Assembly (NCBI RefSeq): GCF_964026545.1
Contig: NZ_OZ032156.1
Span: 310,001 to 374,000 of the forward strand
DNA length: 64,000 nt
Direction: 5' to 3'
Source: Candidatus Tisiphia endosymbiont of Dioctria linearis
Lineage (GTDB): Bacteria; Pseudomonadota; Alphaproteobacteria; Rickettsiales; Rickettsiaceae
In this document: positions 62,390 to 64,000 of the stretch, piece after piece
Layout: every line of letters begins with the position of its first letter
Position numbering within the stretch: the first letter of the stretch is position 1
Translations under genes and position numbers: made by a program
Notes under the pieces: generated by a model
Databases searched by the model: none
The model's input: the letters and a program-made list of their open reading frames with translations, nothing else
What the model was told of the DNA's origin: nothing

Positions 62390-64000
62390 TTATCTGCTAA
62401 TTAGCAATAGGGTAAAAGTAATTAACAATATAATTACTACTAATAGACTTGTTGATTGATTATGCAAAGATTTTATCTTACGTAAAGCATTTTTTTCTAC
62501 TTTTTTCAAAATAGGGTATTCCGCCCCTAGTCTATCATTAAAATCGTGTCCCACTAAGTGATATTTGTAATAAATACGACGAAAATTATTTTCAACAAAC
62601 TGAAATAAATCTAAATTTATGTTAGCAGTTGAACGTCTAGAAATTTTTTTACTAAAAACCACACTAAGCAATATACCTATTATTATTACTACTACTTGCT
62701 TTACTATATCCAACCAATTTGTATCAAGTGTTTCAACAGGATAAGATGACCATACTAATTTTAAGCCTTGCTCTAAAAAGAAATTAGTTGCCAATACAAA
62801 CGATAGCATGACCAATAAGCTGACTCTGCTCAAAATATTCACTATAGGATAAAAGTCATTAATTAGATATTTGTATTTAACCGTAGAAAATAAAGCTGCA
62901 CATGTTATAATTTTTAACAGGAAAATAGCATAATAATTAATATCCTGATCCAAAACATTGGTCACAATAATTTTGCTAACAAAACTAGCAAGAGGAGGTA
63001 AGGCTATAATGAATAATACACTAACTATTAAACTACCAAGCAATAAAGGGCTTCTCCATGAGTAAAGCCCTTTTATCTCAGAGCAATTTTCTACATTACC
63101 TTTATCTATTAATATAGCAACATATAGACCAAATAAAGCTTTATACAATATATGGACAAAAAGAAAAACTATGATTCCTAAATTTGCTTGTTGAGATTTT
63201 GTGCCAATGGCAATCACCATGAATCCAAGCTGAGAAACAGTAAGATAACAGACTGATCTTTTGATGTTATCTTCTATACAAGCATAAACCCCACCATATA
63301 TAATCATTAATAATCCAAAGAATTTAAGTATTTCTAAACCACTAAATAATTTAAGAAGTATAATGATCGATATTTTACTAGTAAAGCTGGTTAAATATAT
63401 CATCCCTGAAGTTGAGGCAAATGGATAACAATTAACAATCCATCCGGAAAAAGGTATGCTCGCTACATTAATTAAGCAACCACTAAGTATTATAACATAA
63501 AAGATAAAAGAAGCATCTCTGTTCTCTATCAATTGGCTAAGAGAAATAATTTGTATGTTAGAACTATTGGTGATTATATAACTAATCCCTATTAAGATAA
63601 GACTACCACTTATAAGATGCGTAAGGAAATACTGTCTTGCCGCCCTAATACTATTTTTACAATTACCGTAAAAAATTAACAAAGTGGCACATATCATCAT
63701 CATTTCTAGAGCAACAAACATCGAGATAAAATCCCCAGCAAATAAACAGATCAAGGAAGCTGCTGAGTATAAACTACCTATCAATACCTCAAATTTCCTG
63801 TTTTGGCTAATGGCATATAGGTTAGTCACCAACGTTATCGCCATAAAAGCAAGTGCTATTAATTTATTTTCATTACTAAAATTAATAATAAAACTATTAT
63901 TATACAGATTAATTACCGCCTCATTTTGGCTATTAATTAATAATATACCAGCAACTATTGGATAGATTATTGAGGTAATATAAAATGTCTTTCTAAATTT
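62390..64000 (-). CDS. NuoN/MrpD-type proton-translocating antiporter subunit (partial, 5' end outside window)
   Basis: The frame stays open from 62390 to the window edge (537 codons visible); the ATG at 63844 is internal, since KFRKTFYITSIIYPIVAGIL and more precede it in frame. About 13 hydrophobic helices. Core motifs VALEMMMICATLLI near the upstream third and YLTVSQLGFMVIAIG belong to the complex I/Mrp antiporter fold. It could be a NuoN paralogue or an Mrp-type Na+/H+ antiporter subunit D. Ends in a basic linker and a last helix. Confidence 0.85.
   Translation of the reverse strand, partial: KFRKTFYITSIIYPIVAGILLINSQNEAVINLYNNSFIINFSNENKLIALAFMAITLVTNLYAISQNRKFEVLIGSLYSAASLICLFAGDFISMFVALEMMMICATLLIFYGNCKNSIRAARQYFLTHLISGSLILIGISYIITNSSNIQIISLSQLIENRDASFIFYVIILSGCLINVASIPFSGWIVNCYPFASTSGMIYLTSFTSKISIIILLKLFSGLEILKFFGLLMIIYGGVYACIEDNIKRSVCYLTVSQLGFMVIAIGTKSQQANLGIIVFLFVHILYKALFGLYVAILIDKGNVENCSEIKGLYSWRSPLLLGSLIVSVLFIIALPPLASFVSKIIVTNVLDQDINYYAIFLLKIITCAALFSTVKYKYLINDFYPIVNILSRVSLLVMLSFVLATNFFLEQGLKLVWSSYPVETLDTNWLDIVKQVVVIIIGILLSVVFSKKISRRSTANINLDLFQFVENNFRRIYYKYHLVGHDFNDRLGAEYPILKKVEKNALRKIKSLHNQSTSLLVVIILLITFTLLLISR

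Overview
The window is a low-GC (about one third G+C, by eye) stretch of an alphaproteobacterial endosymbiont, almost certainly family Rickettsiaceae. The evidence is the gene content (hflK/hflC, lipA, a Rickettsia-type single-HKD phospholipase D, dnaJ, dnaK, nuoM, gatC/gatA, pyrH/frr, rpmF/fabH, bamE, ctp, parE), the many short interspersed palindromic repeats, and an accessory load of ankyrin, toxin, Rpn-nuclease and IS genes. The genus cannot be fixed from the sequence alone.

Layout. 1-5.9 kb is housekeeping: hflC (partial)/hflK, mrp, lipA, pld, a queuosine-precursor-type transporter and dnaJ. 6.1-17.4 kb is a decayed mobile block. It holds a truncated copy of a plasmid/phage replication gene, an IS481-like element, an Rpn-type nuclease, and a podovirus-like packaging module (terminase small and large subunits, portal, Bbp19-like protein) damaged by a frameshift and an IS630 insertion. 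It ends in a full 600-residue replication-initiator-like gene with a DnaA_N-type C-terminus, next to tRNA-Val(UAC). 17.4-24.8 kb is a degraded mixture: IS-derived inverted repeats, a two-domain XRE regulator, holB with an early amber codon, a secreted TPR protein split by a second IS630 copy, and a T4-type lysozyme. dnaK follows.

27.1-42.2 kb is the most interesting part. It is a minus-strand locus built like a polymorphic-toxin system. A giant gene (reading frame of 3064 codons, interrupted by one in-frame TAA) joins an alpha-solenoid half to a SecA-like ATPase and ends in a variable toxin-like tip. Just downstream are a presumed immunity gene, then a promoter-less alternative tip that shares a short homology segment with the main gene, then its own presumed immunity gene, then a third small gene of the same character. 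Two ankyrin-type genes lie upstream. 43.4-48.5 kb adds an AAA-ATPase/PD-(D/E)XK gene with a frameshift and an 874-codon effector-like protein lying between copies of a 107-bp mobile repeat.

48.5-64 kb returns to core genes: nuoM, gatA-gatC, frr-pyrH, a rpmF-fabH-IHF-like-MerR-like cluster, bamE, tRNA-Glu(UUC) with a recombinase remnant beside it, a pagL-like gene with an in-frame amber, ctp, parE, a HIG1-type small protein and a NuoN/MrpD-type antiporter subunit running off the end.

Recurring themes. Several genes are broken by single-base indels or single in-frame stops, often in homopolymer runs. This can be genuine pseudogenisation or uncorrected long-read error. At least four families of short inverted-repeat elements are scattered through the window, and one has been recruited as the C-terminus of a regulator.
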